Below, one piece after another: positions 51,703 through 61,179 of a stretch of DNA of 64,000 bases (within the stretch, counting starts at the first letter, position 1; each line of letters opens with the position of its first letter). The notes below the pieces were generated by a model. That model was not told the DNA's origin. It saw only the letters and a program-made list of their open reading frames with translations, and made no database searches. A program made the translations under genes and the position numbers. This DNA is from Cyanobacteria bacterium REEB67. Its GTDB lineage: Bacteria > Cyanobacteriota > Vampirovibrionia > Obscuribacterales > Obscuribacteraceae. Location: positions 1-64,000 of the forward strand of contig JAGXAB010000015.1 in assembly GCA_018971775.1 (NCBI GenBank), given 5' to 3'.

Positions 51703-53322
51703 CTATTTTGCCCCAAGCGGCAGGGTAAACCAGAAGATACTGCCCTGGCCAGGCTCACTCTCGACGCCGACCTGACCGCCATGGGTCTCGACTATTAATT
51801 TGCAAATAGCCAGACCGAGGCCGAAACCCTGCGATTGCTTGCCGCTTTTGGTCTGATAGAAGCGCTCGAAGAGGCGCTGCCTTTGTTCGGCCGACACACC
51901 CGGCCCCTGATCCCGGACCGAAATACAGAGCATTTTTCTGTTGCGTGGATCGATTTGATCGCTGATTTCTATTTGCGATTGCTTCGGACTAAATTTGATC
52001 GCGTTAGATAAATAGTTGATCAGCACTTGCTGGCAGCGAGCCGGATCGGCGTGGAGCGCGACATCAGAACAGTTGTTAAAAATAGCGATCTCACGGCGTA
52101 AAGCGAGACCGGCGACAGTCTCGATCGCTTCATCGGCCAATTTGCGGGAGGTAAAATTGCTGCAATCGATCTCGAGCTTGCCCGCTTCCAGCTTGTCGAT
52201 GGTTAGCAAGTCGTTGACGAGACCGACGAGAAGCGCGATGTTATGTTTGACACCGAGGATGTGCTTCTGTACTGGTGGCGCTGGCAGTGGCACTTTGTCG
52301 CTGGTGAGAATTTCCAGTGATATTTGCGAAGACATCAGAGGCGAGCGCAAATCATGAGCGACCATCTGCATTACTTGCTCGCGGTGATCGGCGGCGCGTC
52401 GAAGTTCTGCCGATGCTTCGTGCAGAACGCCGTCGAGGTAAGCGAGCTCGTCTCCACCGCCGACATGCCCGGGCAGAGGCAGCCCGCTCGGCAGGAGCCG
52501 GGCATTACCAACCAGTAAATTGAGGCGGCTGGTGATGTCGCGCAAAAACAGAATGAGAAGGAGAGCGACAAAAATCAAGTTGCCGACATTGGCCCAGAAA
52601 ATTATTTCTTTTACTTGCCGGCGCGAGGCCTCTTCCCGAGCTCGGATCGCGATCAGGCGTTTCTTTTGCTCGGCCATTACCCGGGTGACGATCTGACTTT
52701 TGACAAAGGCCTGGCGGATCATCGAGCGCAGACCTTTGATATTAGTGACGGCCTGATCATAGCTGGCGCCGCCTTCCGGAGCGCCAACCGCCGTCAATTG
52801 CGAAAATTCCGAATTGGCCAGCTTCCTGAACTCAGCAACGGCGGCCTGCCCTTCCGGATCGCCTGCGGTGAGGCGGTCGATGATTTCCAGCTCGCGATTG
52901 AATTGCTGAAAGAGCTCTTTCCCGGCGGTCAGATAACCCACCGCTCCGGTCACTGAATAACTTGCTATCGCGCCGCCGGCGTTGGCAAAAAGTATTGTGA
53001 TCGTGTTGATATGGTCGATGATTTCGCTTTGCTGACGCTCGACGGCGGCCATCGCTTCAGCTCGCAAGACAAGCTGATAAAGCATGACGTTGAAGCCAAT
53101 CTCGAGCAAGACCGGCAGCAGCACCACGGCCAGGACCTTGTGCAAAATTTGCGGATGCAGGCGCTTCAGTTGTGAGAGGGGATTTTCCACGATATAGGTA
53201 ATATGCCCAGTGACCGCTATCACCACAGGCGGTATTAGTGCCAAAAAATTTTGCCGGTTTATCGGACAGGCCGCCCCGAGTCCGATAATTAAGCGCCGGC
53301 AAAAGATCAGAGATGGTGGCAC
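51703..53322 (-). CDS. Sensor histidine kinase, paralogous to the one at the left edge
   Basis: 539 residues from 53322; GTG 53190 is an alternative start. Membrane helices near 62-83 and 242-261 flank a helical extracytoplasmic domain (about 85-240). A HAMP-like linker contains GGGDELAYLDGVLHE, followed by the H-box MQMVAHDLRSPLMSS (His323). The HATPase domain has an N-box (QQVLINYLSNAIKFS), DQGPGVS (G1) and GFGLGLAICK (G2). It is divergent from an OmpR-type regulator at 53407, so the two probably form a two-component system. Confidence 0.93.
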   Translation of the reverse strand: MPPSLIFCRRLIIGLGAACPINRQNFLALIPPVVIAVTGHITYIVENPLSQLKRLHPQILHKVLAVVLLPVLLEIGFNVMLYQLVLRAEAMAAVERQQSEIIDHINTITILFANAGGAIASYSVTGAVGYLTAGKELFQQFNRELEIIDRLTAGDPEGQAAVAEFRKLANSEFSQLTAVGAPEGGASYDQAVTNIKGLRSMIRQAFVKSQIVTRVMAEQKKRLIAIRAREEASRRQVKEIIFWANVGNLIFVALLLILFLRDITSRLNLLVGNARLLPSGLPLPGHVGGGDELAYLDGVLHEASAELRRAADHREQVMQMVAHDLRSPLMSSQISLEILTSDKVPLPAPPVQKHILGVKHNIALLVGLVNDLLTIDKLEAGKLEIDCSNFTSRKLADEAIETVAGLALRREIAIFNNCSDVALHADPARCQQVLINYLSNAIKFSPKQSQIEISDQIDPRNRKMLCISVRDQGPGVSAEQRQRLFERFYQTKSGKQSQGFGLGLAICKLIVETHGGQVGVESEPGQGSIFWFTLPLGAK

Positions 53323-53406
53323 TTCTCAGGGCCCAAGCCGTTGGCAAGAGGCGCTGTGCATGGTATAAAAGTCATGTTGGAAAAGGCCCCCGGTACCTTA
53401 AACACG

Positions 53407-54099
53407 ATGGCAAAATTACTCCTGGTTGAAGACGATAGCGAGCTGGCCGAGCGCCTGGTCGATTGGTTCACCCTTGAGGGTCATTCGCCCGAATGCGTGA
53501 CAACCGGCGAAGATGCTCTGCAAATGCTGGAGGGCTACACCTTCGACGTGATCATCCTCGACTGGGGCTTGCCCGGCATCACCGGTCTGATGGTCTGCCA
53601 GCGCTATCGCAAGAGCGGCGGCAAGGCGCCCGTGCTTTTCCTCACCGGCAAAGGCGACATCGACAGCAAGGAAGCCGGGCTCGATGCCGGCGGCGATGAT
53701 TATCTGGTCAAACCCTTCGACGTGCGCGAGCTGTCCGCCCGGGTAAAGAGTCTACTGCGCCGACCGGCCGGCTTGTTGCCGACAGGCCTCAAGTTGAGAG
53801 ATATGGAGCTCGAGCTCGAAACCCGCACAGTCAAGGTCGGTGGCAAAAGCGTGCATCTCATGCCCAAGCAAAGCGCCCTGTTAGAATTTTTGATGCGTCA
53901 CCCAAACCGGCCCTTCTGCGCCAAGGCGCTCCTCGAAGCGGTCTGGCCCTCGGAAAGCGACGCTTCCGAAGATACGGTGCGGACCTGCGTCAAAACGCTC
54001 CGCCGCCAGCTCGAGACGGTAGGTAAAGAAGACATCGTCAAAACCATTCTCGGTTCCGGCTATTTGATCGAAAGCGACAGCGCCGCCGTCCGCTCCTGA
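53407..54099 (+). CDS. OmpR/PhoB-family response regulator
   Basis: 230 residues from ATG 53407. Receiver domain with acidic pair (LLVEDDSEL), phosphoacceptor Asp52 (VIILDWGLPG), Thr in FLTGKG and Lys in VKPFD. The C-terminal winged helix (about 130-230) has SALLEFLMRHPNRPFCAKALLEAVWPSESDASEDTVRTCVKTLRRQLE. An alternative start at 53374 is possible but has no clear ribosome site. Its partner is most likely the divergent kinase 51703-53322. Confidence 0.93.
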   Translation: MAKLLLVEDDSELAERLVDWFTLEGHSPECVTTGEDALQMLEGYTFDVIILDWGLPGITGLMVCQRYRKSGGKAPVLFLTGKGDIDSKEAGLDAGGDDYLVKPFDVRELSARVKSLLRRPAGLLPTGLKLRDMELELETRTVKVGGKSVHLMPKQSALLEFLMRHPNRPFCAKALLEAVWPSESDASEDTVRTCVKTLRRQLETVGKEDIVKTILGSGYLIESDSAAVRS

Positions 54100-54186
54100 T
54101 TGTCCGCGCCCGATTGACCTCAGCGAGAGCTTAAGACAAAGAGAACCGGCACCGACCGGGCACCGATTCTCCGCGAATTTAACTGA

Positions 54187-54200
54187 TACCGCTAGCGGTA
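54187..54200. repeat. 14-base perfect palindrome between convergent genes
   Basis: TACCGCTAGCGGTA lies between the response-regulator stop and the end of the convergent Asn/Gly-rich gene. A looser hairpin (GAGAA...TTCTC) is just upstream. It may help termination, though no T-run follows. Confidence 0.4.
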
Positions 54201-54219
54201 TCACAACAATTAGACCTGA

Positions 54220-54546
54220 CTATTGCCAGAAACGGCGGTGGTGACGATGACGATGACACATGCCCATACCGTTGTTGTTATTGAACATGCCCATGCCATT
54301 GCCGAACATGCCATTGTTGCCGTAGCCGCTGTTGCCGTAGCCATTGTTGTAATTGTTAAAACCAGCGCCATTATTGCCGGGAATGAAACGGGAGAAATTG
54401 CTGGCTAGACCACCGTAGCCATTGCCGTAGCCATTGTTATAGTTATTGCCATATCCAAAGTTACCGAAGCCCGGAAAGCTCCATGCCGCTGGAGATGCTA
54501 CCGCCGTCGCCACTGCCAGAGCGAGGAATAATTTGGGAGCGTTCAT
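54220..54546 (-). CDS. Small secreted Asn/Gly/Tyr-rich protein with a histidine-rich end
   Basis: 108 residues. Signal peptide (LFLALAVATAVASPAAWS) followed by low-complexity repeats of the type GYGNNYNNGYGNGYGG and ending in CHRHRHHRRFWQ. The repeat composition is like prion-like or matrix proteins; the His/Arg cluster could bind metal or nucleic acid. The AGGTAGG site lies six bases upstream. No family match. Confidence 0.7.
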   Translation of the reverse strand: MNAPKLFLALAVATAVASPAAWSFPGFGNFGYGNNYNNGYGNGYGGLASNFSRFIPGNNGAGFNNYNNGYGNSGYGNNGMFGNGMGMFNNNNGMGMCHRHRHHRRFWQ

Positions 54547-54782
54547 ATCTTGCCTACCTTATGATGATATCGAAGCCAATGGTATTATATTTAGTGTCAC
54601 AGCAAAGCCTCAGTCTCACCAGGTGACCGGGCTGTAGAGTGAGCACTGCCGCCAACTAATCAATTATTCGTTCGTCTTGAGAAAGGACTTTCTTCCGTCT
54701 AGCTTTCCTGCTGTCTTACTTTCTTCGCGAGCTGGTATATTGATACTAAACTCTAATACCGTGAGCCTAGTGTGAGGAAGCG

Positions 54783-55928
54783 ATGAAAATTTTCGATCGT
54801 CGACAGGTCAACAAGGAAGCATTTTTTTCCCCGCTGACAATGGCCATTGCTCTGGTGTTTTTGCAAACCAATTTAGTCTCTCTGCCTGTCCATGCCGCTT
54901 CCAGCCATACAAAAAAAGCTGTGCCTGTGGTCGGAAGCACACCAGCTGTAGCGCTCGACTCAGCATCGCTGATCAAAATCATCCAGAGCGCCCATATCCT
55001 CGCCCCGGAATATCCAATCAACGCCGGCCTTGACAACAACGAAGCGCTAATCTTGACCGTGCGCCACCCCAATGCCACCGATCAGGATTGCAAAATAGAC
55101 GCGGTCCTCGTGGCCAAATCTATTATGGATGCCTATCCCAAACAAATCATCCGCGTCAAACTCCTGCTCAGCGACGCCCGTTCCGAAAACATGCATGAGG
55201 TGGCAGTCACCGCCGGTGACGTGCGCGCCTATGCCACTGGCACAATCAGCAAAGATGAACTGCTCTCTTCGCTTGAAATTACGCGCGTCAGTAACAGCCA
55301 TACCGAAAAGGCAGCAACGGTCTCGCTAAACAATGATAATGGACCGGTCAATGTGCCGCCCGGAGTCTATAAATACGAGCGTCAGATGCTCACCGGGCGC
55401 ATCGAATATTTGAAAGCGAGGGGGACTGGTACCAAGCCTTTTGAAGAAATGATGGACAAAATTGAAGCGGACATCAAACAGGGCCCGGGAGCGGTGCCGA
55501 TTCAGAATATTCAAGAGGCCTTGAAAGACTTAAATACACGCTTGAACGAACAGGAGCAGGCCGTCCAGCAGGCTCAAGACATAGCCAGCGGCAAGAAAAA
55601 CGCGCACTTCGGCAAAAATCGCCCCTTTGCCGGCAACGGCGATCGCGAGACGAGATTTAATGCCATCCGCGCCCGCTACAATCAAGCGCAGGGCCAGAGC
55701 AATGCCGGCGGCACTGGCAACCAGCCGGACGACGGCGCCGCTGCCAAAAACAAAGGTATCGCTGGTCGCATTTTGTTGCGCATCCGCGAAATGCAGAGCC
55801 AGGGGCAAGATGTGAGTGCCGCCAGGAACACTCTTGGTGAAATACGCAGGCTGCGCCAGAGTGGCCAAACGGACCAGGCCAATACACTGGCCAACACCCT
55901 CGCCAAGAGCCTGGGCATCAATCCCTGA
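54783..55928 (+). CDS. Exported protein of unknown function with C-terminal helical region
   Basis: 381 residues; GAGGAAG stands directly upstream of ATG 54783. Signal-peptide-like helix (LTMAIALVFLQTNLVSLPVHAA) after a 15-residue basic start. Middle (about 55-190) has mixed strands (ALILTVRHPNATDQDCKIDAVLVAKSIMDAYPKQIIRVKLLLSDA). From about 200 the sequence is charged and helical (EEMMDKIEADIKQG; RILLRIREMQSQGQDVSAARNTLGEIRRLRQSGQ). No known domain. A terminator hairpin follows about 140 bases after the stop. Confidence 0.65.
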   Translation: MKIFDRRQVNKEAFFSPLTMAIALVFLQTNLVSLPVHAASSHTKKAVPVVGSTPAVALDSASLIKIIQSAHILAPEYPINAGLDNNEALILTVRHPNATDQDCKIDAVLVAKSIMDAYPKQIIRVKLLLSDARSENMHEVAVTAGDVRAYATGTISKDELLSSLEITRVSNSHTEKAATVSLNNDNGPVNVPPGVYKYERQMLTGRIEYLKARGTGTKPFEEMMDKIEADIKQGPGAVPIQNIQEALKDLNTRLNEQEQAVQQAQDIASGKKNAHFGKNRPFAGNGDRETRFNAIRARYNQAQGQSNAGGTGNQPDDGAAAKNKGIAGRILLRIREMQSQGQDVSAARNTLGEIRRLRQSGQTDQANTLANTLAKSLGINP

Positions 55929-56069
55929 TTGCCTGCCGGACATGTCCATTTTTCAACGATAAAAATATTTCCCACCCTCACACCGCCTTCACGCTGGCGA
56001 GGGAAACTAAAGGTGTGCGAGAGCAAAACCTTCTAGTTTTTCCCCGATTCCCTTCCAACCAAAATGATT

Positions 56070-56097
56070 GAGCCGAAGGTCTCCGAGCCTTCGGCTC
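56070..56097 (+). terminator. Hairpin after the exported protein gene
   Basis: Arms GAGCCGAAGG (56070-56079) and CCTTCGGCTC (56088-56097), loop TCTCCGAG, ten perfect pairs. No long T-run follows, so termination strength is uncertain. Confidence 0.5.
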
Positions 56098-56164
56098 TGT
56101 CATTTGCATATACAATAATCGTAAGAGGCCAAATCAGGTCGGGCCGCTTTTCCAGAGAGTAACC

Positions 56165-57763
56165 TTGAGCGCAATAAACCGGCCCAGAGACTGGTTTTAC
56201 CTGGCCATTATCATCGCCATCGCAGTCCTCTTGCGAAGCCCGCTCGTGCCCACAGGCATCACCATAGATGATGCCTGCACAGCCTATGTCGTCGAGGCCG
56301 GTGATTGGCCGGACTTGATCAATCGCATCAAGACTATAGAGATGAGTCCACCTCTTTACTTTCTTCTTCTCAAAGGGACGACTACCCTCTTCGGCCTGAC
56401 GACGCCGGTGCTGGCGCTGACCTCGCTTGTCTTGAGCGTCCTCACCATACCGCTGATCTATTTATTGGGCAGAGCGACCGCCTCGGCAAGAGTCGGCCTC
56501 TGTGCCGCTTTTTACGCTGCGATTTCTCTTTTGGCGATCATTTACAGTCACGAGGCGCGCACTTACGCCCTGGCCGGACTACTGACGGCGACGACCCTGT
56601 TGCTCTACCTGCCTTTTTTCGACGGCAAGGCGAGCCTGCCCCGCCGGTTGGGCCTGGGAGTCGTTTCGGCCCTGCTTGCCTACACTCACTACACGGCTGT
56701 CGCCTATCTGGGTATGATGACGCTAACGGCCTTTATCTATCGCAAAAACGAAAAGAGTCGCTCCTTGCTAGCAATACCACCGATGGTGGCAGGACTGGCT
56801 ACTCTTTTGCCCTGGTATCCGATCCTGAAATATCACAGCGCGGTGGGCACACCCTGGGCCGATCCCACACCGATAGTGCACTATTTGACGGTCCTGGCCA
56901 GCAATACAAGCTCGACGATACCACTGCCGGTGGTATCGTCATATCTACTGCTTACGCTAGTCGCCCCGGCTCTTTTCGGCCTGGCTATTGCCTTGAAGCC
57001 ATCCGAATCTCTGGCGAAATTCCGTCTGCTTTGCCGCTCACCCAAGCTCTCTACACTGGCCCTGCTATTTTTCTACTCGGCATCGGCTTTTGGCTTCATC
57101 ACGCCCTACATCTTCGGCTATGTGCGCTACATGTACCCGATCGCCTGCACCGGCTGGGTGCTGATGGCCGTCATCACAATCAACGTTTTGGACCGCTGGA
57201 GCGCGGCCCGATTTGCCTCAGCCAAAATCAAGTCGGCGACTGCTCTCCTGCTGGCCTCTCTAGCGATTGCGGCCAGCGCCCTGGAAGTGGCCGGCATGGC
57301 CAGGCAAGACAGGTCCGGCCTGCGCCGCCTGGCCCACGATATCAGCCGCTCGAAATTCGAGCACGCCGCCTACATCACCACCCCTGACTTCGTCGGCATC
57401 ATCCTTGTTTACTATCTCAAGCACGAATGCAATATCGATACGGCCGCTCTGCCCGATATTTTGGGCTTCGCCTATCCGGAAGGGGGTCTACTGCCGCCCA
57501 AGCATGAAGGGCGGGCCGCCTGCTGGCAAGACCCGCAATTACTGAGCAAATACAGCGGCCTCATCGATCAGTTAAAAGCGAAAGGAGCGGCCCAGGTCGT
57601 CCTGGTGCGCGACACCTACACACCGACCTCGCGCCAGATTCCGACCCGCGAACTGACCGATAAGCTGGAGCTTTTGCTCCATCAAAAGCTGCATCAAGTC
57701 GGCGAAACCGAAGATTATAACGGGCATGCCAGCAGTTACCGGGTGACGCGCTTTGCTTTTTAA
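56165..57763 (+). CDS. GT39-like membrane glycosyltransferase
   Basis: 532 residues from TTG 56165. About ten to twelve helices. The first loop carries the acidic pair (ITIDDACTAYVVEAGDWPDL) and a later HEARTYAL motif, typical of the dolichyl/undecaprenyl-phosphate-sugar dependent GT-C group. The C-terminal 150 residues form a soluble domain. It is the first gene of a run of four glycan genes, 20 bases before the GT2 gene. Confidence 0.82.
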   Translation: MSAINRPRDWFYLAIIIAIAVLLRSPLVPTGITIDDACTAYVVEAGDWPDLINRIKTIEMSPPLYFLLLKGTTTLFGLTTPVLALTSLVLSVLTIPLIYLLGRATASARVGLCAAFYAAISLLAIIYSHEARTYALAGLLTATTLLLYLPFFDGKASLPRRLGLGVVSALLAYTHYTAVAYLGMMTLTAFIYRKNEKSRSLLAIPPMVAGLATLLPWYPILKYHSAVGTPWADPTPIVHYLTVLASNTSSTIPLPVVSSYLLLTLVAPALFGLAIALKPSESLAKFRLLCRSPKLSTLALLFFYSASAFGFITPYIFGYVRYMYPIACTGWVLMAVITINVLDRWSAARFASAKIKSATALLLASLAIAASALEVAGMARQDRSGLRRLAHDISRSKFEHAAYITTPDFVGIILVYYLKHECNIDTAALPDILGFAYPEGGLLPPKHEGRAACWQDPQLLSKYSGLIDQLKAKGAAQVVLVRDTYTPTSRQIPTRELTDKLELLLHQKLHQVGETEDYNGHASSYRVTRFAF

Positions 57764-57783
57764 AAGAGCGGTAAAATAGGACG

Positions 57784-58578
57784 ATGCCAAATCCTGCCGA
57801 CGACGAAAACCCGACCAGTCAATCTTTCGGCTCTGTCTCCGGCTCGAGCTCGGCTTTCGAGGAAGGGGTCGACCAGGTCGCCTGCACCTACTCTATTGTC
57901 ACCACCTGCTACAACGAAGCGGCCAACATCGACAATCTGGTCGGCAATCTGCTCGCCTGCTTCGAGCAGCATTTCCCCGGTGAAAGCTTCGAGCTCGTCG
58001 TAGTGCTCAACGGTCCTACCGACGAGACGCCCACTCTGGCCCGCGCCCTGGCGGCCAGGCACAGTCAGCTCCGTCTGGTCGAGCTGGCCGTCAATCAGGG
58101 CTATGGTGGAGGGATTCGCGCCGGTCTGGCGGCGGCACGCGGTGAATATATCGGCTACGTAGACGGCGACGAACAGGTCCTGGCGCCCGATGTAGCGAGA
58201 GTTTTTGCGGCGGCCCGTCAATCAAAATCGGACATTGTCAAAGTGGTGCGGGTCAAACGCGAAGACGGCTTTTCCCGGCTGGTCATTACTTCCGTCTACA
58301 ACATACTCTTCCGCGTGCTTTTCGGTTTTTTCTGCCTCGATGTGAACGGCAAACCCAAGGTACTCAAGCGCAGCGCCCTGGAAAAACTGGCCCTGACATC
58401 GAGAGACTGGTTTATCGATGCGGAATTGATGATTACAGCACACAATGTTGGTATGACTATAGAAGAAATTCCGGTCACTTTTCATCAGCGGGAAGGCGGC
58501 ACCTCCAACGTGCGCATGTCGACAATATTTGAGTTTTTGCAAAATATGTGGGCCTACAAAAGGCGCCGAAAACGATGA
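57784..58578 (+). CDS. Family 2 glycosyltransferase (DPM1/DolP-mannosyl-like)
   Basis: 264 residues. GT-A fold: YSIVTTCYNEAANIDNLV at the start, LVVVLNGPTDET, NQGYGGGIRAGLAAARGEYIGYVDGDEQV (DxD), and IDAELMITAHNVGMTIEEIPVTFHQREGGTSNV. It probably charges a polyprenyl phosphate with a sugar that the neighbouring membrane transferases use. Ends in ATGA overlapping the epimerase start. Confidence 0.92.
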   Translation: MPNPADDENPTSQSFGSVSGSSSAFEEGVDQVACTYSIVTTCYNEAANIDNLVGNLLACFEQHFPGESFELVVVLNGPTDETPTLARALAARHSQLRLVELAVNQGYGGGIRAGLAAARGEYIGYVDGDEQVLAPDVARVFAAARQSKSDIVKVVRVKREDGFSRLVITSVYNILFRVLFGFFCLDVNGKPKVLKRSALEKLALTSRDWFIDAELMITAHNVGMTIEEIPVTFHQREGGTSNVRMSTIFEFLQNMWAYKRRRKR

Positions 58579-59570
58579 GTACGAGCGGCGCGCCAATGCT
58601 GGCTGATTATTACCTGGGCAAAAACATATTGATTACGGGGGCGGGCGGCTTTATCGGCGGTCATCTCACCGCTTATCTGGCCGGCCTCGGGGCGGCCGTA
58701 GACGCCACAGTCCACACTGCCGCCGGCGATGACAAAATGCTGACGGGGGCAAAGATTCGCCGCCTGAGACTGGATGTGAGCGATCTGGGCGCGATCAAAG
58801 ATCTGCTCTCCGAGCGGCGCTATGACCTGATTTTTCACCTGGCCGCCAGACCGGCCGGCGATCGGGGTCAGGAGCAGATGACCGAACAGGCCCGCGTCAC
58901 CCTGGGCGGCACGGTCAATTTGGCTACGGCAGTCCTGGCCGCCATAAGCAGCAAGCAGAGCGCCCCCTTAGTCGTCCACCTGGGCTCCTCCGAGGAGTAT
59001 GGAGCGGCCAACACTCCCTTTTTCGAAAATCAGGCCCTGGCGCCGGTATCCCCTTACAGCGCGGCCAAGGCCTCAGCCAGCCAGTTTTTATTGATGGCCC
59101 GCACCAGTTTTGGCCTGCCGGTGATTGTGGCGCGCCCCTCCGTGGTCTTTGGACCCGGCCAAAAGAGCGGCATGGTCATCCCCTATTTGTTCGATTGCTA
59201 CAGCCGCAAAAAAGCGGCCGAGATAAGCCCCGGTGAGCAGACCAGGGACTTCCTCTACATCGACGATTGTGTGGACGGTCTGGCTCGTCTGGGTAGCAGA
59301 GCCGAACTGGCAGGTGAATGCTTCAATCTCGGTTGCGGCGAAGAAGTAAAGCTCAAGGACGTGGCCGAGGAAATCGCCAGGCTCTGCGGCTATGAAGGCG
59401 ACCTCGGGCTTGGTTCAAGACCCTACCGCTGCCCGGAAGTGATGCGCCACCGCCAGTCGGTCGCTAAAGCTCTGGATAAACTCGACTGGCGAGCCGTCGT
59501 CGACCTGAAAGAAGGCCTGCAACGCACTCATCAGTGGTGGCAGAGCCGCCGTCCTTCGGAGAGCGCTTAA
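58575..59570 (+). CDS. NAD-dependent epimerase/dehydratase (SDR)
   Basis: 331 residues from ATG 58575, overlapping the GT2 stop. The glycine-rich NAD loop is ITGAGGFIGGHL; the active site has a Ser pair (HLGSSEEYG) and YSAAK (Tyr-x3-Lys). RPSVVFGPGQ and the late RHRQSVAKALDKLDW are typical of sugar-nucleotide epimerases/dehydratases such as the GDP-4-dehydro-6-deoxy-mannose or UDP-glucose types. It makes the sugar nucleotide for the operon; exact substrate unknown. Confidence 0.9.
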   Translation: MSTSGAPMLADYYLGKNILITGAGGFIGGHLTAYLAGLGAAVDATVHTAAGDDKMLTGAKIRRLRLDVSDLGAIKDLLSERRYDLIFHLAARPAGDRGQEQMTEQARVTLGGTVNLATAVLAAISSKQSAPLVVHLGSSEEYGAANTPFFENQALAPVSPYSAAKASASQFLLMARTSFGLPVIVARPSVVFGPGQKSGMVIPYLFDCYSRKKAAEISPGEQTRDFLYIDDCVDGLARLGSRAELAGECFNLGCGEEVKLKDVAEEIARLCGYEGDLGLGSRPYRCPEVMRHRQSVAKALDKLDWRAVVDLKEGLQRTHQWWQSRRPSESA

Positions 59571-61169
59571 ATGTCCGAAGACAAAGAAGCCAAAATCAGA
59601 AAGGCGGAAAAACTACTGCAGGGGCTCTCGCTCGATCCGCGCAGCGGACCTGGGGAAAGCGCCGACGCCGGCGAAAACAGGGGGCAGAATCTACCACTCC
59701 CTGTGCCCTTCAAAAAAGAGGAGGCGGAGAAAAGCGATACACCAGCGCCGCCACCACCGCCTTATTTGCTCCTCGAACCACCGCCCGTCGCCCCGGAAGA
59801 CGAGCACAGCCCGGCCAAAGATCCCCAGGCCTTTCGCCCGGACACCCATGAAGAATCGCACTGGGACTTGCACCCCAGCACTCTCGCCCTGCGCGCTCTC
59901 GATTGCTTGAACATCACCGCAGTGATCGCAGCGGCGATAATCTTTCTGGTTGGCTCGGGCACGGTCTTTTATAAGCATCAATTTGTGGCGATGCGGACCG
60001 CAGACCGTCTGCAATTTTGCGATTTTGCCAAATATTATGTCTGCGGCAAAATTGCCCTCAGTAAAGAAGCTCACCACGCCTACGATCCGACCGTCCAGAC
60101 CCATTTCTTACTGCACGACGCCCACGGCGATAAAAAAACAGCGGAAGAATTCATCCACTATCCGCCCATCGATTTTCCGCTCATGGCGCCGCTTGCCGAA
60201 CAATCGATCGACAAGAGTTTTTATCTTTTCACCCTGCTCGGTCATCTCATTTTTTTTAGCGGCACTTTCCTCCTGGCCAGAGCGACTCTGATCAATCGTG
60301 GCCGCGGCAAAATGCTGGTCTATCTACTCTTCTGGCTGGCCGCCTGCGCCTCGGTGCCGATGTGCCGGGCTTTTATGCTCGGCCAGACCAGCCTGATATT
60401 GACCGGCCTGACGGCAATCTATATCTGGGCCTTGATCAAAAATCGCTCCCTGCCGGCCGGTATTGCCCTGGCCCTGACGGCGATCAAGCCACAATATTCG
60501 ATTTTTCTGGTCATACCGGCGCTTGTGCAGCGTCGTTTCAAGCTCTTGTTTTTCACCATCCTGGCGGAAATCGCGCTCCTTTTCGCCGCCTTCAAAACAA
60601 TCGGCCTGACCAATATCCTCAACTATCCGCAGATAGTCATGCATGCGGAGCAAACCGCTAACCTGGCCGGGGGCTTTGTCTCGGAGATGGTCAATGTGCG
60701 CGGCCTTCTAGCGATCAGCATGGCCGACGCCGTCGCCGTCAAAATTGCCGGCGCCGTCGCACTCGCCGCCTGGCTTTGCCTGGCCGTGCTCTGGCTGCGC
60801 TATTGCCCGCGCCCCGGTCGCAGCGATGACACGACATTTAAACTATTGCTGACCGCCACGGTAATGTTTTGCCTTACATTCAGCCCGCACACCCATCTCT
60901 ATGATTGCCTTTTCGTTTCGGTAACCTTTCTCGTCGCCGGTCAAAAGTCGCTGACGGCGGCGGTAAAAAACAGCAACAGCACAAGCAGCTGGGCGACCAG
61001 GTCGCTGAGCATCCTCTTTCTACTCTATCCGCTGCTCGGTTGGTTTTTCCTGCTCATGCCGGGGGGCACCGGCGCCTTTCGCACAGCCCCTTTTGCCGTT
61101 TATAATATCGCCCTCAGCGCCCTGAGCGTCATCGCGCTGCTCATTCACAAGCCATTCAGCAAGGGCTAA
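59571..61169 (+). CDS. GT87-like (DUF2029) membrane mannosyltransferase
   Basis: 532 residues beginning immediately after the previous stop. The first 100 residues are cytosolic, Pro/Glu-rich. About ten helices follow. GT87 landmarks: FAKYYVCGKIAL, HYPPIDFPLMAPL, MLGQTSLILTGL and ALTAIKPQYSIFLVIPAL. Such enzymes use polyprenyl-phosphate-mannose for surface glycans in actinobacteria and others. Fourth and last gene of the glycan set. Confidence 0.82.
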   Translation: MSEDKEAKIRKAEKLLQGLSLDPRSGPGESADAGENRGQNLPLPVPFKKEEAEKSDTPAPPPPPYLLLEPPPVAPEDEHSPAKDPQAFRPDTHEESHWDLHPSTLALRALDCLNITAVIAAAIIFLVGSGTVFYKHQFVAMRTADRLQFCDFAKYYVCGKIALSKEAHHAYDPTVQTHFLLHDAHGDKKTAEEFIHYPPIDFPLMAPLAEQSIDKSFYLFTLLGHLIFFSGTFLLARATLINRGRGKMLVYLLFWLAACASVPMCRAFMLGQTSLILTGLTAIYIWALIKNRSLPAGIALALTAIKPQYSIFLVIPALVQRRFKLLFFTILAEIALLFAAFKTIGLTNILNYPQIVMHAEQTANLAGGFVSEMVNVRGLLAISMADAVAVKIAGAVALAAWLCLAVLWLRYCPRPGRSDDTTFKLLLTATVMFCLTFSPHTHLYDCLFVSVTFLVAGQKSLTAAVKNSNSTSSWATRSLSILFLLYPLLGWFFLLMPGGTGAFRTAPFAVYNIALSALSVIALLIHKPFSKG

Positions 61170-61179
61170 CAAGGATATT

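Noticed and set aside
56305..57387. A 360-residue frame overlapping the GT39-like gene
   Set aside because: Shifted reading without hydrophobic segments, while the other frame has the GT-C motifs and helices.
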